Below, in pieces: positions 35,158-44,315 of a DNA stretch of 64,000 nt. The translations under genes and the position numbers were made by a program. Position 1 is the first letter of the stretch; the number at the start of each line of letters is the position of its first letter. The notes beneath the pieces are model-generated. The model saw nothing but the letters and a program-made list of their open reading frames with translations, made no database searches and was not told where the DNA came from. This DNA is from Salipiger abyssi (GTDB lineage: Bacteria; Pseudomonadota; Alphaproteobacteria; Rhodobacterales; Rhodobacteraceae), in the NCBI RefSeq assembly GCF_017311415.1, contig NZ_JAEKIS010000013.1, positions 1-64,000 of the forward strand, given 5' to 3'.

Positions 35158-36297
35158 ATGGATTTCGCACTGAGCGAAGAACAAACGGCCATTTTCGACA
35201 TGGCCTACGGGTTCGGGCAGGAGCATATCGCACCCTATGCCCGCGACTGGGAGACACAGGGCAGCATTCCAAAGGAGCTCTGGCCCGAGATCGGCGCGCT
35301 GGGGCTCGGCGGGATCTATGTGAGCGAGGCGAACGGCGGCTCGGGGCTCACCCGGCTCGATGCGACGCTGGTCTTCGAGGCGCTCAGCATGGCCTGCCCG
35401 TCGGTCGCCTCCTTCCTGTCGATCCACAATATGTGCGCCCGGATGATCGACGCCTACGGCTCCGAGGATCTGCGCGCGCGCTACCTGCCCAAGGCGCTGA
35501 CCATGGAGACGGTGCTCTCCTACTGCCTGACCGAGCCGGGCGCCGGCTCCGACGCGGCGGCGCTGAAGACCCGCGCGGAAAAGACCGACACGGGCTACAG
35601 CCTCACCGGCACCAAGGCCTTCATCTCCGGCGGCGGCTATTCCGATGCCTATGTGGTCATGGCCCGCAGTGGCGGCGAGGGTCCGCGCGGGGTCTCGGCC
35701 ATCGTGGTCGAGGACGGCGCGCCGGGGCTCAGCTTCGGCGGGCTCGAGGACAAGATGGGCTGGCGCTCGCAGCCGACGCGGCAGGTGCAGTTCGACGCGG
35801 TCGCGGTGCCGGCGGCGAACCTGCTCGGCGAGGAGGGCAAGGGGTTCAACTACGCCATGGCCGGGCTCGATGGCGGGCGGCTCAATATCTCCGCCTGTAG
35901 CCTCGGCGCGGCGCAGGCGGCGCTCGACGCGACACTGGCCTATATGGCCGAGCGCGAGGCGTTCGGGCAGAGCATCGACCGCTTCCAGGCGCTGCAATTC
36001 CGCCTCGCCGACATGGAGATCGAGTTGCAGGCGGCGCGCACCTTCCTGCGTCAGGCGGCGTGGAAACTCGACCAGGGCGCGCCGGATGCGACGAAATTCT
36101 GTGCCATGGCGAAGAAATTCGTCACCGAGGCGGGCAGCAGGGTTGCCGATCAATGCCTGCAACTGCATGGCGGGTATGGATATCTCGCCGATTACGGGAT
36201 CGAGAAGATCGTGCGCGACCTGCGCGTGCACCAGATCCTCGAAGGCACCAACGAAATCATGCGGCTGATCGTGGCCCGCACGCTGGTCGCGCGATGA
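35158..36297 (+). CDS. Isobutyryl-CoA dehydrogenase (acyl-CoA dehydrogenase family)
   Basis: The 379-residue FAD enzyme opens with MDFALSEEQTAIFDMA and has the flavin-binding YCLTEPGAGSDAAALKT (about 122-138), GTKAFISGGG and the C-terminal GYLADYGIEKIVRDLRVHQILEGTNEIM, whose Glu in LEGT is the catalytic base. Its position beside 3-hydroxyisobutyryl-CoA hydrolase and mmsB assigns it to valine catabolism (isobutyryl-CoA to methacrylyl-CoA). A GGAGG site precedes the ATG. Confidence 0.9.
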   Translation: MDFALSEEQTAIFDMAYGFGQEHIAPYARDWETQGSIPKELWPEIGALGLGGIYVSEANGGSGLTRLDATLVFEALSMACPSVASFLSIHNMCARMIDAYGSEDLRARYLPKALTMETVLSYCLTEPGAGSDAAALKTRAEKTDTGYSLTGTKAFISGGGYSDAYVVMARSGGEGPRGVSAIVVEDGAPGLSFGGLEDKMGWRSQPTRQVQFDAVAVPAANLLGEEGKGFNYAMAGLDGGRLNISACSLGAAQAALDATLAYMAEREAFGQSIDRFQALQFRLADMEIELQAARTFLRQAAWKLDQGAPDATKFCAMAKKFVTEAGSRVADQCLQLHGGYGYLADYGIEKIVRDLRVHQILEGTNEIMRLIVARTLVAR

Positions 36298-36313
36298 CCG
36301 GCGGGGCGCGCAC

Positions 36314-36357
36314 CAAATCTCTTCGAAGAGATTTGCAAAATCCTTCGAAGGATTTTG
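36314..36357. repeat. Double palindrome of repeat family B inside the valine operon
   Basis: caaatctcttcgaagagatttg (36314-36335) is followed immediately by caaaatccttcgaaggattttg (36336-36357). Both are perfect 22-base palindromes, 16 bases after the dehydrogenase stop and 22 before the next start. Confidence 0.85.
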
Positions 36358-36379
36358 CCGCCAACGGAAAGACCTGTTC

Positions 36380-37411
36380 ATGACCGACATTCACACCAAC
36401 ATCGAGGGCCGCGCCGGGCGCATCACCCTCACCCGCCCCAAGGCGCTCAACGCGCTCGACCACGAGATGTGCCTCGCGATCGAGGCGGCGCTCGACGCCT
36501 GGCGCGACGATCCGCAGGTCTCGCTGGTGATGATCGACGCCGAGGGCGAGCGCGCCTTCTGCGCCGGCGGCGATATCGCGGCGGTCTACCGTGCCGGGCT
36601 TGTGGGCGATTACGAGGCCGGGCGGGCCTTCTGGCGCGACGAATATCGCATGAACGCCAAGCTCGCCGAGTACCCCAAGCCGGTGGTCAGCTTCCTGCAC
36701 GGCTTCGTCATGGGCGGCGGCGTCGGGCTCGGCGGGCATTGTTCGCACCGCGTGGTGGGCGAGAGCGCGCAGATCGCCATGCCGGAATGCGGCATCGGTT
36801 TCGTGCCCGATGTCGGCGGCTCGCTGCTGCTGGCGCGCGCGCCGGGCGGGCTTGGCGCCTATCTCGGCCTGACCGCGGCCCGCATGGGTCCGGGCGACGC
36901 GCTGCATGCCGGCTTTGCCGATTGCTTCATCCCCGAATCCCTCTGGCCGGCGCTGAAACAGGCGCTTGCGGAAACCGGTGACGTGGCCGCGCTGGACGCC
37001 GCCGCCGACACCCCGCCCGCAAGCCCGCTCGCCGCCGCGCAGCCGGAGATCGACACGCTCTTCGCCGCCGGCCCGCTGGCGGAGATCGCCGCGCGGCTGG
37101 AGCAGGCGGAGGGCGAGATCGCGGACCCCGCGCGCAAGGCGGTGGCGCGCAACTCGCCGCTCTCCATGGCGCTGACGCTGGAGATGCTCGCCCGGCTGCG
37201 CGCGCAAGAGAGCGATATCCGCAGCGCGCTGCGGCAGGAATACCGGGTCTCGCACCGCGCGGCGGAGATGGGCGATTTCCTCGAAGGCGTGCGCGCGCAG
37301 ATCATCGACAAGGACCGCAACCCGCGCTGGCGTTACAGGCTCAAAGAGATCACCCCCGATCTGGTCGCGGGGTTCCTGGCGCCGCTGGGCGCGGACGAAC
37401 TGGCGCTGTGA
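36380..37411 (+). CDS. 3-hydroxyisobutyryl-CoA hydrolase (crotonase superfamily)
   Basis: The 343-residue protein is longer than a simple enoyl-CoA hydratase and fits HIBCH, which releases 3-hydroxyisobutyrate from its CoA ester. It shows RPKALNALDHEM (about 19-30), the oxyanion-hole segment FCAGGDIAAVYRAG, GFVMGGGVGLGGHCSHRVV and MPECGIGFVPDVGGS with the catalytic Glu, and the HIBCH-specific C-terminal KDRNPRWRY. It lies between the acyl-CoA dehydrogenase and mmsB. Confidence 0.93.
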   Translation: MTDIHTNIEGRAGRITLTRPKALNALDHEMCLAIEAALDAWRDDPQVSLVMIDAEGERAFCAGGDIAAVYRAGLVGDYEAGRAFWRDEYRMNAKLAEYPKPVVSFLHGFVMGGGVGLGGHCSHRVVGESAQIAMPECGIGFVPDVGGSLLLARAPGGLGAYLGLTAARMGPGDALHAGFADCFIPESLWPALKQALAETGDVAALDAAADTPPASPLAAAQPEIDTLFAAGPLAEIAARLEQAEGEIADPARKAVARNSPLSMALTLEMLARLRAQESDIRSALRQEYRVSHRAAEMGDFLEGVRAQIIDKDRNPRWRYRLKEITPDLVAGFLAPLGADELAL

Positions 37412-37437
37412 CGCGCCGCGCAAGGGAGGAGACAGAC

Positions 37438-38310
37438 ATGAAGATCGGATTTATCGGGCTGGGCAATATGGGCGCGCCGATGGCCGCCAACCTGGCAAAA
37501 GCCGGCCATGAGGTCACCGGCTTCGACGTAGCGGGCGCCACGGCGGAAGGCGTGGCACAGGCCGCCAGCGGGCCGGAGGCGGTGAAGGGCGCCGAGGTGG
37601 TCATCACCATGCTCCCCAACGGCGCGATCCTGCGCGATGTCGCCGCCGAGCTGATCCCGGCCATGGCGCCGGGCGCGGTGTTTCTCGATTGCTCCACCGT
37701 GGATGTGGAGAGCGCCCGCGCGGTGGCCGAACAAGCCGAGGCCGCGGGGCTTGGCGCGCTCGACGCGCCGGTCTCGGGCGGCATCGGCGGCGCGGCCGGC
37801 GGCACGCTGACCTTCATGGTCGGCGGCTCCGAGGCGGCCTTTGCCACCGCCAAGCCGCTCTTCGACATCATGGGGCAGAAGGCGGTGCATTGCGGCCCCT
37901 CGGGCAATGGTCAGGCGGCGAAGATCTGCAACAATATGATCCTCGGCGTCACCATGATCGCCACCTGCGAGGCCTTTGCGCTGGCCGACAAGCTGGGGCT
38001 CTCGCGCGAGGCGATGTTCGATGTGGTCTCCACGTCCTCGGGCTATAGCTGGTCGATGAACGCCTATTGCCCGGCGCCGGGCGTCGGGCCGCAATCGCCC
38101 TCGGACAATGGCTACAAGCCGGGCTTTGCCGCCGAGCTGATGCTGAAGGATCTGGGCCTCTCGCAGCAGGCCGCCGAGGCCGCCGATGCCGACACCCCCA
38201 TGGGTGCCGCGGCGCTGGCGCTCTACAAGAGCTTCGTCGAGGACGAGGGCGGCAAGGGCATGGATTTCTCGGCCATGCTGCCGAGGTTCGAAAAACGCGG
38301 GCGCGGCTAA
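37438..38310 (+). CDS. mmsB: 3-hydroxyisobutyrate dehydrogenase
   Basis: The 290-residue NAD-dependent enzyme makes methylmalonate semialdehyde, the MmsA substrate. It has the Rossmann GFIGLGNMGAPMAANLAKAGH (4-24), the substrate-binding APVSGGIGGAAGGTL (about 118-132) and the catalytic lysine in GNGQAAKICNNMILG. It follows the hydrolase by 26 bases. A second, more distant family member is at 55.7 kb. Confidence 0.95.
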   Translation: MKIGFIGLGNMGAPMAANLAKAGHEVTGFDVAGATAEGVAQAASGPEAVKGAEVVITMLPNGAILRDVAAELIPAMAPGAVFLDCSTVDVESARAVAEQAEAAGLGALDAPVSGGIGGAAGGTLTFMVGGSEAAFATAKPLFDIMGQKAVHCGPSGNGQAAKICNNMILGVTMIATCEAFALADKLGLSREAMFDVVSTSSGYSWSMNAYCPAPGVGPQSPSDNGYKPGFAAELMLKDLGLSQQAAEAADADTPMGAAALALYKSFVEDEGGKGMDFSAMLPRFEKRGRG

Positions 38311-38362
38311 GCCGCACCTGCGGGCTCTGGACCCTGCCCGCGTCGCCTGACACTCTGCGCGC

Positions 38363-39022
38363 ATGTCCAAGACCAGCCCCGTCGCAGCCCATCTGCCGCC
38401 GCTTGCGCCCGAGACCGTCGCGGCGCTCGACCGGCTGCCCGTCGCCGAACTGCCGCAGGGCAGCGTGCTGTTCCGCCCCGGCGATCCGGTGCAGGGGTTC
38501 GTCATCGTGCTCTCGGGGCGGGTCGAGGTTTTCCTGACCGGCCCCAGCGGGCGCGAGATCCTGCTCTATGCGGTCGAGCCCGGGCAGAGCTGCGTGCAAT
38601 CCACGCTGGGGCTGCTCGGCGACGAGACCTATTCCGGCGAGGCGGTCACCCGCCGCGCCTGCCGGCTGGTGATGATCCCACGCGCGCTGTTCCTGCGGCT
38701 CATGGAGAGCGACGCGGCGTTTCGCAGCTTTGTCTTCCGCGCCTTCGCAGAGCGCATGCAAAACATGATGCATCTGCTTGAAAAGGTGGCGTTTCAGCGG
38801 GTCGAATGCCGGCTGGCGCAGGCGCTTCTCGACGGCGCGACCGATGGCACATTACGCGCCACCCACGCAGAGATCGCCACCACGATCGGCTCCGCCCGCG
38901 AGGTGGTCTCGCGCCGGCTCGACGCGCTGGCGCGGCGCGGCATCGTGGCGCTCGACCGGGGGGCTGTGCGGCTTCTCGACATGGACACGCTGCGCAGCCT
39001 GGCCGAGACCAGCACCGGGTGA
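38363..39022 (+). CDS. Crp/Fnr-family regulator without Fe-S cysteines
   Basis: The 219-residue protein has a cyclic-nucleotide-binding-like domain (about 20-130, FVIVLSGRVEVFLTGPSGREILLYAVEPGQ) and a Crp-type HTH (about 150-205, HAEIATTIGSAREVVSRRLDALARRGIVAL). It lacks the N-terminal cysteine cluster of FNR. The ligand is unknown. It follows mmsB by 52 bases and could be read with it. Confidence 0.87.
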   Translation: MSKTSPVAAHLPPLAPETVAALDRLPVAELPQGSVLFRPGDPVQGFVIVLSGRVEVFLTGPSGREILLYAVEPGQSCVQSTLGLLGDETYSGEAVTRRACRLVMIPRALFLRLMESDAAFRSFVFRAFAERMQNMMHLLEKVAFQRVECRLAQALLDGATDGTLRATHAEIATTIGSAREVVSRRLDALARRGIVALDRGAVRLLDMDTLRSLAETSTG

Positions 39023-39098
39023 GCGCGCAACACCGACCCTTTCAGCGGTCGATTCCGCCGCGCGACCCTGTTAGGAAGGCCGGAAAAGGACGTATTAC

Positions 39099-39752
39099 AT
39101 GGTCACGCTCGACATCTTCTCCGATCCGATCTGCCCCTGGTGCTATATCGGCAAGGCCTATCTCGACCGCGCCTTGCAGGACGCCCCGGACCACCCGTTC
39201 ACTCTGCGCTGGCGGACCTTCATGCTGAACCCGCAGATGCCCGCCGAAGGCATGGAGCGGCGCGCCTATCTCGAAGGCAAGTTCGGCGGCAAGGAGGGTG
39301 CGGTGGAGGCCTATATGCCGGTGGCCGAGCACGCCGCGCAGGCCGGGGTGGAGATCAATCTCGACGCCATCGAACGCACGCCCTCGACGCTGGACGCGCA
39401 GCGGCTGATCCACTGGGCGGGGATCGAAGGCGTGCAGACGCCGGTGGTCTCGGCACTGTTCCGCGCCTATTTCGTCGAAGGCCGCGATATCGGCAGCCGC
39501 GAGGTTCTGGGCGATATCGCCGATAGCTGCGGGCTGGATGCCAGCCTGATCCTGCGGCTGCTGGCCTCGGATGCCGACCGCAAGGAAGTGGTCGAGATGG
39601 ACGCGGCGGCGCGCGGCATGGGGGTGACCTCGGTGCCGACCTTCGTGGTTGCCGGCCAGCACGCGGTGCCCGGCGCGCAGCCCTCGGATCTCTGGGCGCG
39701 GGTCATCGCCGAACTGAAGGACGGCGGCGCGCAGGCGGCGGCGCTGGCCTGA
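39099..39752 (+). CDS. DsbA-family FrnE-like oxidoreductase
   Basis: The 217-residue cytoplasmic protein has the thioredoxin-fold start LDIFSDPICPWCYIGK with a CPWC active site (Cys12, Cys15), a helical insert and the cis-proline strand TSVPTFVVAGQHAVPGAQP near the end. This is the FrnE/2-hydroxychromene isomerase-like branch, implicated in oxidative stress. It has no signal peptide. Confidence 0.9.
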   Translation: MVTLDIFSDPICPWCYIGKAYLDRALQDAPDHPFTLRWRTFMLNPQMPAEGMERRAYLEGKFGGKEGAVEAYMPVAEHAAQAGVEINLDAIERTPSTLDAQRLIHWAGIEGVQTPVVSALFRAYFVEGRDIGSREVLGDIADSCGLDASLILRLLASDADRKEVVEMDAAARGMGVTSVPTFVVAGQHAVPGAQPSDLWARVIAELKDGGAQAAALA

Positions 39753-39768
39753 GCCGGGCGCGGCGGGC

Positions 39769-40140
39769 ATGAAACGGCTGCGCATTCTGACGCTCGTGGC
39801 GACGGTGCTGGGCATCATCGCCATCGGCACGGTGTATTTCCACCTCGTCGAGGGGTGGAGCTGGCTCGACTCTTATTTCTTCACCGTGGTGACGCTTTCG
39901 ACCGTGGGCTATGGCAACCACATCCCGGTGACAGTGGCGGGCAAGATCGGCACCACCGTCTTTATTCTGCTCGGGCTCGGCATCTTTGCCGTCGCGGTGC
40001 AGCAGTTCGGCCTCTTCGCCATGCGCAAGCGCGAGGAGCACACCGAGTGGCTGATCGCCAAACTCGGCAGAGAGGCGGCGAACGAGGACACGCCGGAACC
40101 AGAACCGGACGCACACAAACGACCCGACACCGCAGAGTGA
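39769..40140 (+). CDS. Two-helix potassium channel
   Basis: The 123-residue membrane protein has TM1 (about 5-24), a pore helix with the selectivity filter TLSTVGYGNHIP (about 44-55) and TM2 (about 61-85), then a short polar tail. It is a minimal KcsA-like ion channel without RCK domains. It begins 16 bases after the frnE-like gene. Confidence 0.9.
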   Translation: MKRLRILTLVATVLGIIAIGTVYFHLVEGWSWLDSYFFTVVTLSTVGYGNHIPVTVAGKIGTTVFILLGLGIFAVAVQQFGLFAMRKREEHTEWLIAKLGREAANEDTPEPEPDAHKRPDTAE

Positions 40141-40312
40141 TCCGGGCCAGCCATGCGCATGGCGCATGGCGGACTTCCGCCGGGCACGGGTCGAAACACG
40201 CTTGTGTTGCGGAACCGATTTCCGATAGCCCGGTTGGTAGCGATAAATCGCTTTCCCAAATCCCTGCGACATACCGTGCCGGCGGGGCCGTTTCACCGAG
40301 GTTGCAGATTTC

Positions 40313-41521
40313 ATGCGTTCAGGTCCAGGACGAGTTGAGTTCATCGCGCTGCTGGCGATGCTGTTTGCCACCATTGCGTTTTCCATCGACGCCATGCTGC
40401 CCGCACTGCCCGAGATCGGGCAGGAACTGACACCCGACGACATCAACCGCGCGCAGCTGGTGATCACCAGCTTCGTCCTGGGAATGGGGCTGGGCACGCT
40501 GTTCACCGGCCCGCTCTCCGACACGTTCGGACGCAAGCCGGTGATCCTGGGCGGCGCGGCGCTCTATATTGCCATGTCGCTGGTCGCGGCGCAGGAGGAT
40601 ACGCTCGAGCTGCTTTTGCTGTCGCGGCTCTTGCAGGGGCTCGGCGCCGCCGGACCCCGCGTGGTGGCGCTCGCCATCGTGCGCGATCTGCATGCCGGCC
40701 GGGACATGGCACGGATCATGTCCTTCGTGATGATGGTCTTCACGCTGTTTCCCGCGCTTGCACCCTCCATCGGCGCGGTGATCATCGAAATGTCGAGCTG
40801 GCGCGGGATCTTTATCGCCTTCGTGATCTTTGCCTCGTTCTCGTCGCTCTGGCTGATGATCCGCCTGCCCGAAACCCTGCCGCGCGAGCACCGCCGGCCG
40901 TTTCGCTTCGCGGCAATCTGGGCCGCGATCCGCGAACTTCTGGGCCACCCGATCGTGCGGATTTCCATTGCGGTGCAATCGCTGGTCATGGCGATGCTGT
41001 TCTCGATGATTTCCAACGTGCAGCAGATCTACGATATCAGCTTCGGCCGGGGCGAGAGCTTTCCGATCTGGTTCGGCGCCATCGCGGTACTGGCGGCCAG
41101 CGGCAGCGTGCTCAACGCCACCCTGGTCATGCGGCTGGGCATGCGTTTTCTGATCACCGCGATGCTCACGGTTCAGGTCGTCACTTCGGGCGCGGCGCTT
41201 CTGCTCTTTGCCGGCGGCGTCTCCGGCGAAATCGGCTTTGCCGTCTTCCTGCTCTGGCAGTTCACGCTGTTCTTCCAGATGGGGCTGATCGTGGGCAATG
41301 TGAACGCGCTGGCCATGGAACCGGTGGGCCATATCGCCGGGCTGGCTGCCTCGATCATCGGCTCGGTCTCTACCGTCCTGGCGGTGCTGATCGCCGTGCC
41401 TAACGCGCTGATGTTCGACGGCACCCCGATCCCGCTGGCCTCCGGCATCTTTGTCGAGGCGGTTCTGGCGCTGCTGCTGATGCGCTGGCTGGCCCGGATC
41501 GAAGCGGCTCAGCCCGCCTGA
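40313..41521 (+). CDS. MFS drug efflux transporter, Bcr/CflA type
   Basis: The 402-residue, twelve-helix permease shows the family A-motif GPLSDTFGRKPVILGG (about 64-79), the N-terminal SIDAMLPALPEIGQEL typical of Bcr/CflA pumps, and LQGLGAAGPRVVALAIVRDL. It probably exports drugs or sulfonamide-like compounds by proton antiport; the substrate is not known. The upstream 170 bases hold no other gene. Confidence 0.88.
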   Translation: MRSGPGRVEFIALLAMLFATIAFSIDAMLPALPEIGQELTPDDINRAQLVITSFVLGMGLGTLFTGPLSDTFGRKPVILGGAALYIAMSLVAAQEDTLELLLLSRLLQGLGAAGPRVVALAIVRDLHAGRDMARIMSFVMMVFTLFPALAPSIGAVIIEMSSWRGIFIAFVIFASFSSLWLMIRLPETLPREHRRPFRFAAIWAAIRELLGHPIVRISIAVQSLVMAMLFSMISNVQQIYDISFGRGESFPIWFGAIAVLAASGSVLNATLVMRLGMRFLITAMLTVQVVTSGAALLLFAGGVSGEIGFAVFLLWQFTLFFQMGLIVGNVNALAMEPVGHIAGLAASIIGSVSTVLAVLIAVPNALMFDGTPIPLASGIFVEAVLALLLMRWLARIEAAQPA

Positions 41522-41634
41522 CATTGCTCCGTCCGGATCGTCCGCGCGCGAAGCCGATATGACGCGAAATTCACCGCCCGGCCCTGTCCCTCCGGATGGG
41601 CGCAGGGCTTTTCATGGCAAAGTCGTGACAATTT

Positions 41635-41651
41635 GGTATACAAAGGCATAC
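41635..41651. promoter_or_regulatory. Direct-repeat motif upstream of icd
   Basis: GGTATAC (41635-41641) and GGCATAC (41645-41651) are spaced exactly 10 bases apart, 73 bases before the icd start. The arrangement aligns with 13284-13300 before fumC (15 of 19 bases identical when one flanking pair is included). A GTGACA just upstream may be the -35 of the icd promoter. Confidence 0.4.
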
Positions 41652-41724
41652 ACACCTTTTCGCGCTGCGGTTTCTGCGCTACAGCATAAGCATCCGCTGC
41701 AATCTGCCATGAAAGGTGCACCGC

Positions 41725-42939
41725 ATGTCGAAGATCAAGGTCGAGAACCCGATCGTCGAGATGGACGGGGACGAGATGACCCGTATCATCTGGGATTTCA
41801 TCAAGAAAAAGCTGATCCTGCCCTATCTGGACATCGACCTGCTTTACTACGATCTCGGCATCGAGAGCCGCGACGAGACCAATGACCAGATCACCATCGA
41901 CGCCGCCGAAAAGACCAAGGAGGTGGGTGTCGCGGTGAAATGCGCCACGATCACCCCCGACGAGGCGCGGGTCGAGGAGTTCGGCCTCAAGAAGATGTGG
42001 AAATCGCCCAACGGCACGATCCGCAACATTCTCGGCGGCGTGGTGTTCCGCCAACCGATCATCTGCAAGAACGTGCCCCGCCTGGTGCCCGGCTGGACCA
42101 GGCCCATCGTGATCGGCCGCCACGCCTTTGGCGACCAGTACAAGGCCACCGACATGAAATTCCCCGGTGCCGGCACGCTGACGATGAAATTCGTCGGCGA
42201 CGATGGCACGGTGATCGAGGAAGAGGTCTACAAGGCGCCGTCTTCGGGCGTCTACATGGGGATGTACAATCTCGACGAGTCCATCGCCGATTTCGCCCGC
42301 GCCTCGATGAACTATGCACTGGATCTGGGCTGGCCGCTCTACCTGTCGACCAAGAACACCATCCTCAAGCAATACGATGGCCAGTTCCTGCTGACCTTCC
42401 AGAAGATCTTTGACGAGGAATTCGCCGACAAGTTCAAGGCCAAGGGCATCTGGTACGAACACCGGCTGATCGACGACATGGTCGCCTGCTGCATGAAGTG
42501 GAATGGCGGCTTTGTATGGGCCTGCAAGAACTACGATGGCGACGTGCAATCCGACACCGTGGCGCAGGGCTTCGGCTCGCTCGGGCTGATGACCTCGCAG
42601 CTGATGACGCCGGACGGCAAGATCGTCGAAGCCGAGGCGGCGCATGGCACTGTGACGCGGCATTATCGCCAGCATCAGGAGGGCAAGTCGACTTCGACCA
42701 ACTCCATCGCCTCGATCTTCGCCTGGACCGGCGGGCTCAAGCACCGCGCGAAGCTCGACGGCAACGAGGCACTGATGACTTTCGCCACGACGCTGGAAAA
42801 GGTCATCGTCGACACCGTGGAAGCGGGCTGGATGACCAAGGATCTGGCGCTGCTGGTGGGACCGGATCAGAAATGGCTGACCACCATGGGCTTCCTCGAA
42901 AAGATCGACGAGAACCTGAACAAGGCGCTGGCCGGCTGA
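41725..42939 (+). CDS. icd: NADP-dependent isocitrate dehydrogenase (eukaryotic-type dimer)
   Basis: The 404-residue enzyme makes 2-oxoglutarate in the TCA cycle. Marks are [13 protein letters not shown] (about 10-22), [13 protein letters not shown] (isocitrate binding), [46 protein letters not shown] and [18 protein letters not shown]. This is the subfamily II type found in alphaproteobacteria and mitochondria, not the E. coli form. The chosen ATG at 41725 follows a weak purine stretch. Confidence 0.97.
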   Translation: MSKIKVENPIVEMDGDEMTRIIWDFIKKKLILPYLDIDLLYYDLGIESRDETNDQITIDAAEKTKEVGVAVKCATITPDEARVEEFGLKKMWKSPNGTIRNILGGVVFRQPIICKNVPRLVPGWTRPIVIGRHAFGDQYKATDMKFPGAGTLTMKFVGDDGTVIEEEVYKAPSSGVYMGMYNLDESIADFARASMNYALDLGWPLYLSTKNTILKQYDGQFLLTFQKIFDEEFADKFKAKGIWYEHRLIDDMVACCMKWNGGFVWACKNYDGDVQSDTVAQGFGSLGLMTSQLMTPDGKIVEAEAAHGTVTRHYRQHQEGKSTSTNSIASIFAWTGGLKHRAKLDGNEALMTFATTLEKVIVDTVEAGWMTKDLALLVGPDQKWLTTMGFLEKIDENLNKALAG

Positions 42940-42947
42940 GCCGGCGG

Positions 42948-42991
42948 CAAATTCCTTCGAAGGAATTTGCAAAAGTCTTCGAAGACTTTTG
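42948..42991. repeat. Double palindrome of repeat family B after icd
   Basis: caaattccttcgaaggaatttg (42948-42969) directly abuts caaaagtcttcgaagacttttg (42970-42991), eight bases after the icd stop. Each is a perfect 22-base palindrome centred on TTCGAA. Confidence 0.85.
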
Positions 42992-43143
42992 TGCCGGGCG
43001 GCAGCCAGAGACGCATGCCCGGCACAAATTCAGGGGGGCGGGGTTTGCCCCGCTTACCATCTTGTGAGCACCGCAAACGCGGCGCCCGCATAGGACGTCG
43101 GGTCACAGCGCAAACGCGCTTGACCGGTCCGCGTGCCCGCGTC

Positions 43144-43776
43144 ATGGCTCATGACATGCTGCTTCTCGACAATCCCCCGCCGGATCGGCACACGCTCTGG
43201 GAGGACATCCAGGCCATCGTCACCGGCACCACGCTGGTGGCGCTGTCGATCCAGTTCCTGCGCGCCTCCGAGCTCTTCACCGGCCAGATCGCCGGCCTGT
43301 CGCTGGTGCTCTCCTATCCGACCGGCCTGCCCTTCGGCGCGATCTTCTTCATCCTCAATCTGCCCTTCTACCTGCTGGCGATCCGCCAGCTCGGCTGGCG
43401 ATTCACCATCAAGAGCTTCCTGTCGGTGGCACTGATGGCCAGCATCGCCGAAAGCCTGCCGCTGGTGCTGACGATCAACCATCTGCACCCGGCGCTCGGC
43501 GCGGGGCTCTCGGGCATGCTAGCGGGGGTCGGTCTGCTGCTGCTGTTCCGGCACGGTGCCACGCTCGGCGGTGTCGGCATCGTGGCGCTCTGGGCGCAGG
43601 ACACGCGCGGCATCAAGGCCGGGCATGTGCAGCTTGGCTTCGATCTCTGCGTCTTCGCGCTGGCGCTGTTCCTCTTCGACTGGGAACAGGTGCTCTGGTC
43701 GCTCTTCGGCGCGGTGGTGCTGAACCTGCTGATCACCGTGAACCACCGCCGCGACCGCTATATCGCGCGGTCCTGA
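43144..43776 (+). CDS. YitT-family membrane protein
   Basis: The 210-residue protein has five to six membrane helices and the YitT-like pattern SELFTGQIAGLSLVLSYPTGLPFGAIFFILNLPFYLLA (about 42-79), followed by GLLLLFRHGATLGGVGIVALW. The function is unknown; a metabolite transport role is suspected for the family. The ATG at 43144 is preferred over a long arginine-rich upstream extension. Confidence 0.87.
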   Translation: MAHDMLLLDNPPPDRHTLWEDIQAIVTGTTLVALSIQFLRASELFTGQIAGLSLVLSYPTGLPFGAIFFILNLPFYLLAIRQLGWRFTIKSFLSVALMASIAESLPLVLTINHLHPALGAGLSGMLAGVGLLLLFRHGATLGGVGIVALWAQDTRGIKAGHVQLGFDLCVFALALFLFDWEQVLWSLFGAVVLNLLITVNHRRDRYIARS

Positions 43777-43823
43777 ATGGCGCGCCGCCCCCGTGGGGAA
43801 CCGGGGACGGCGCGACCCCGGGG

Positions 43824-44072
43824 TCAGCCCTCTTCGGGCAGCGACCCCAGTTCCCGGGCGTCCGCGACCTCTTCCTCGCTCAGAAGACCGTCGCCATCGG
43901 AATCCATGGACATGAACCCGTCGGTCGAAACCTCGGGCCAGACCGCCTGCACCTCGCTCACCGTCAGCATGCCGTCACCGTTCACATCCGCCTCTTCGGC
44001 CGCAAAGGCCGGCAGCGCGGCGGTTGCGGCAGTGGCGGCGAAAGCGACGGCGGTCAGGATCTGCTTGGTCAT
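43824..44072 (-). CDS. Secreted EF-hand calcium-binding protein
   Basis: The 82-residue protein has a signal peptide (MTKQILTAVAFAATAATAALPAFA) and two EF-hand loops, DVNGDGMLTVSE (about 29-40) and DSDGDGLLSEEE (about 57-68), with all calcium-ligand positions present. It is periplasmic or secreted, perhaps a Ca2+ sensor. It is divergent from the ECF sigma gene across 243 bases. Confidence 0.9.
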   Translation of the reverse strand: MTKQILTAVAFAATAATAALPAFAAEEADVNGDGMLTVSEVQAVWPEVSTDGFMSMDSDGDGLLSEEEVADARELGSLPEEG

Positions 44073-44315
44073 GTGAGTACTCCCTTCAGGGTCGTGGTTG
44101 ATGACGAAAGCGCCACTCCCGGCGGCTTTCACAAGGTAAGAGGCGCGAGCGGCCGTTTGCGTTCCCGCGTTTCGCACCCCGCCCCGAAACGCGCGGCCCC
44201 CCGCCGAAACCGGCCCGCCGGCTGCGCGGCGCATCGCCCAAACAAGGCAGGGGAAAGCCGCTCGGCGGGATTCCCCCCTCTGGCCGGGGATTTTCCCGCC
44301 GTCATAGTGCCTTGC

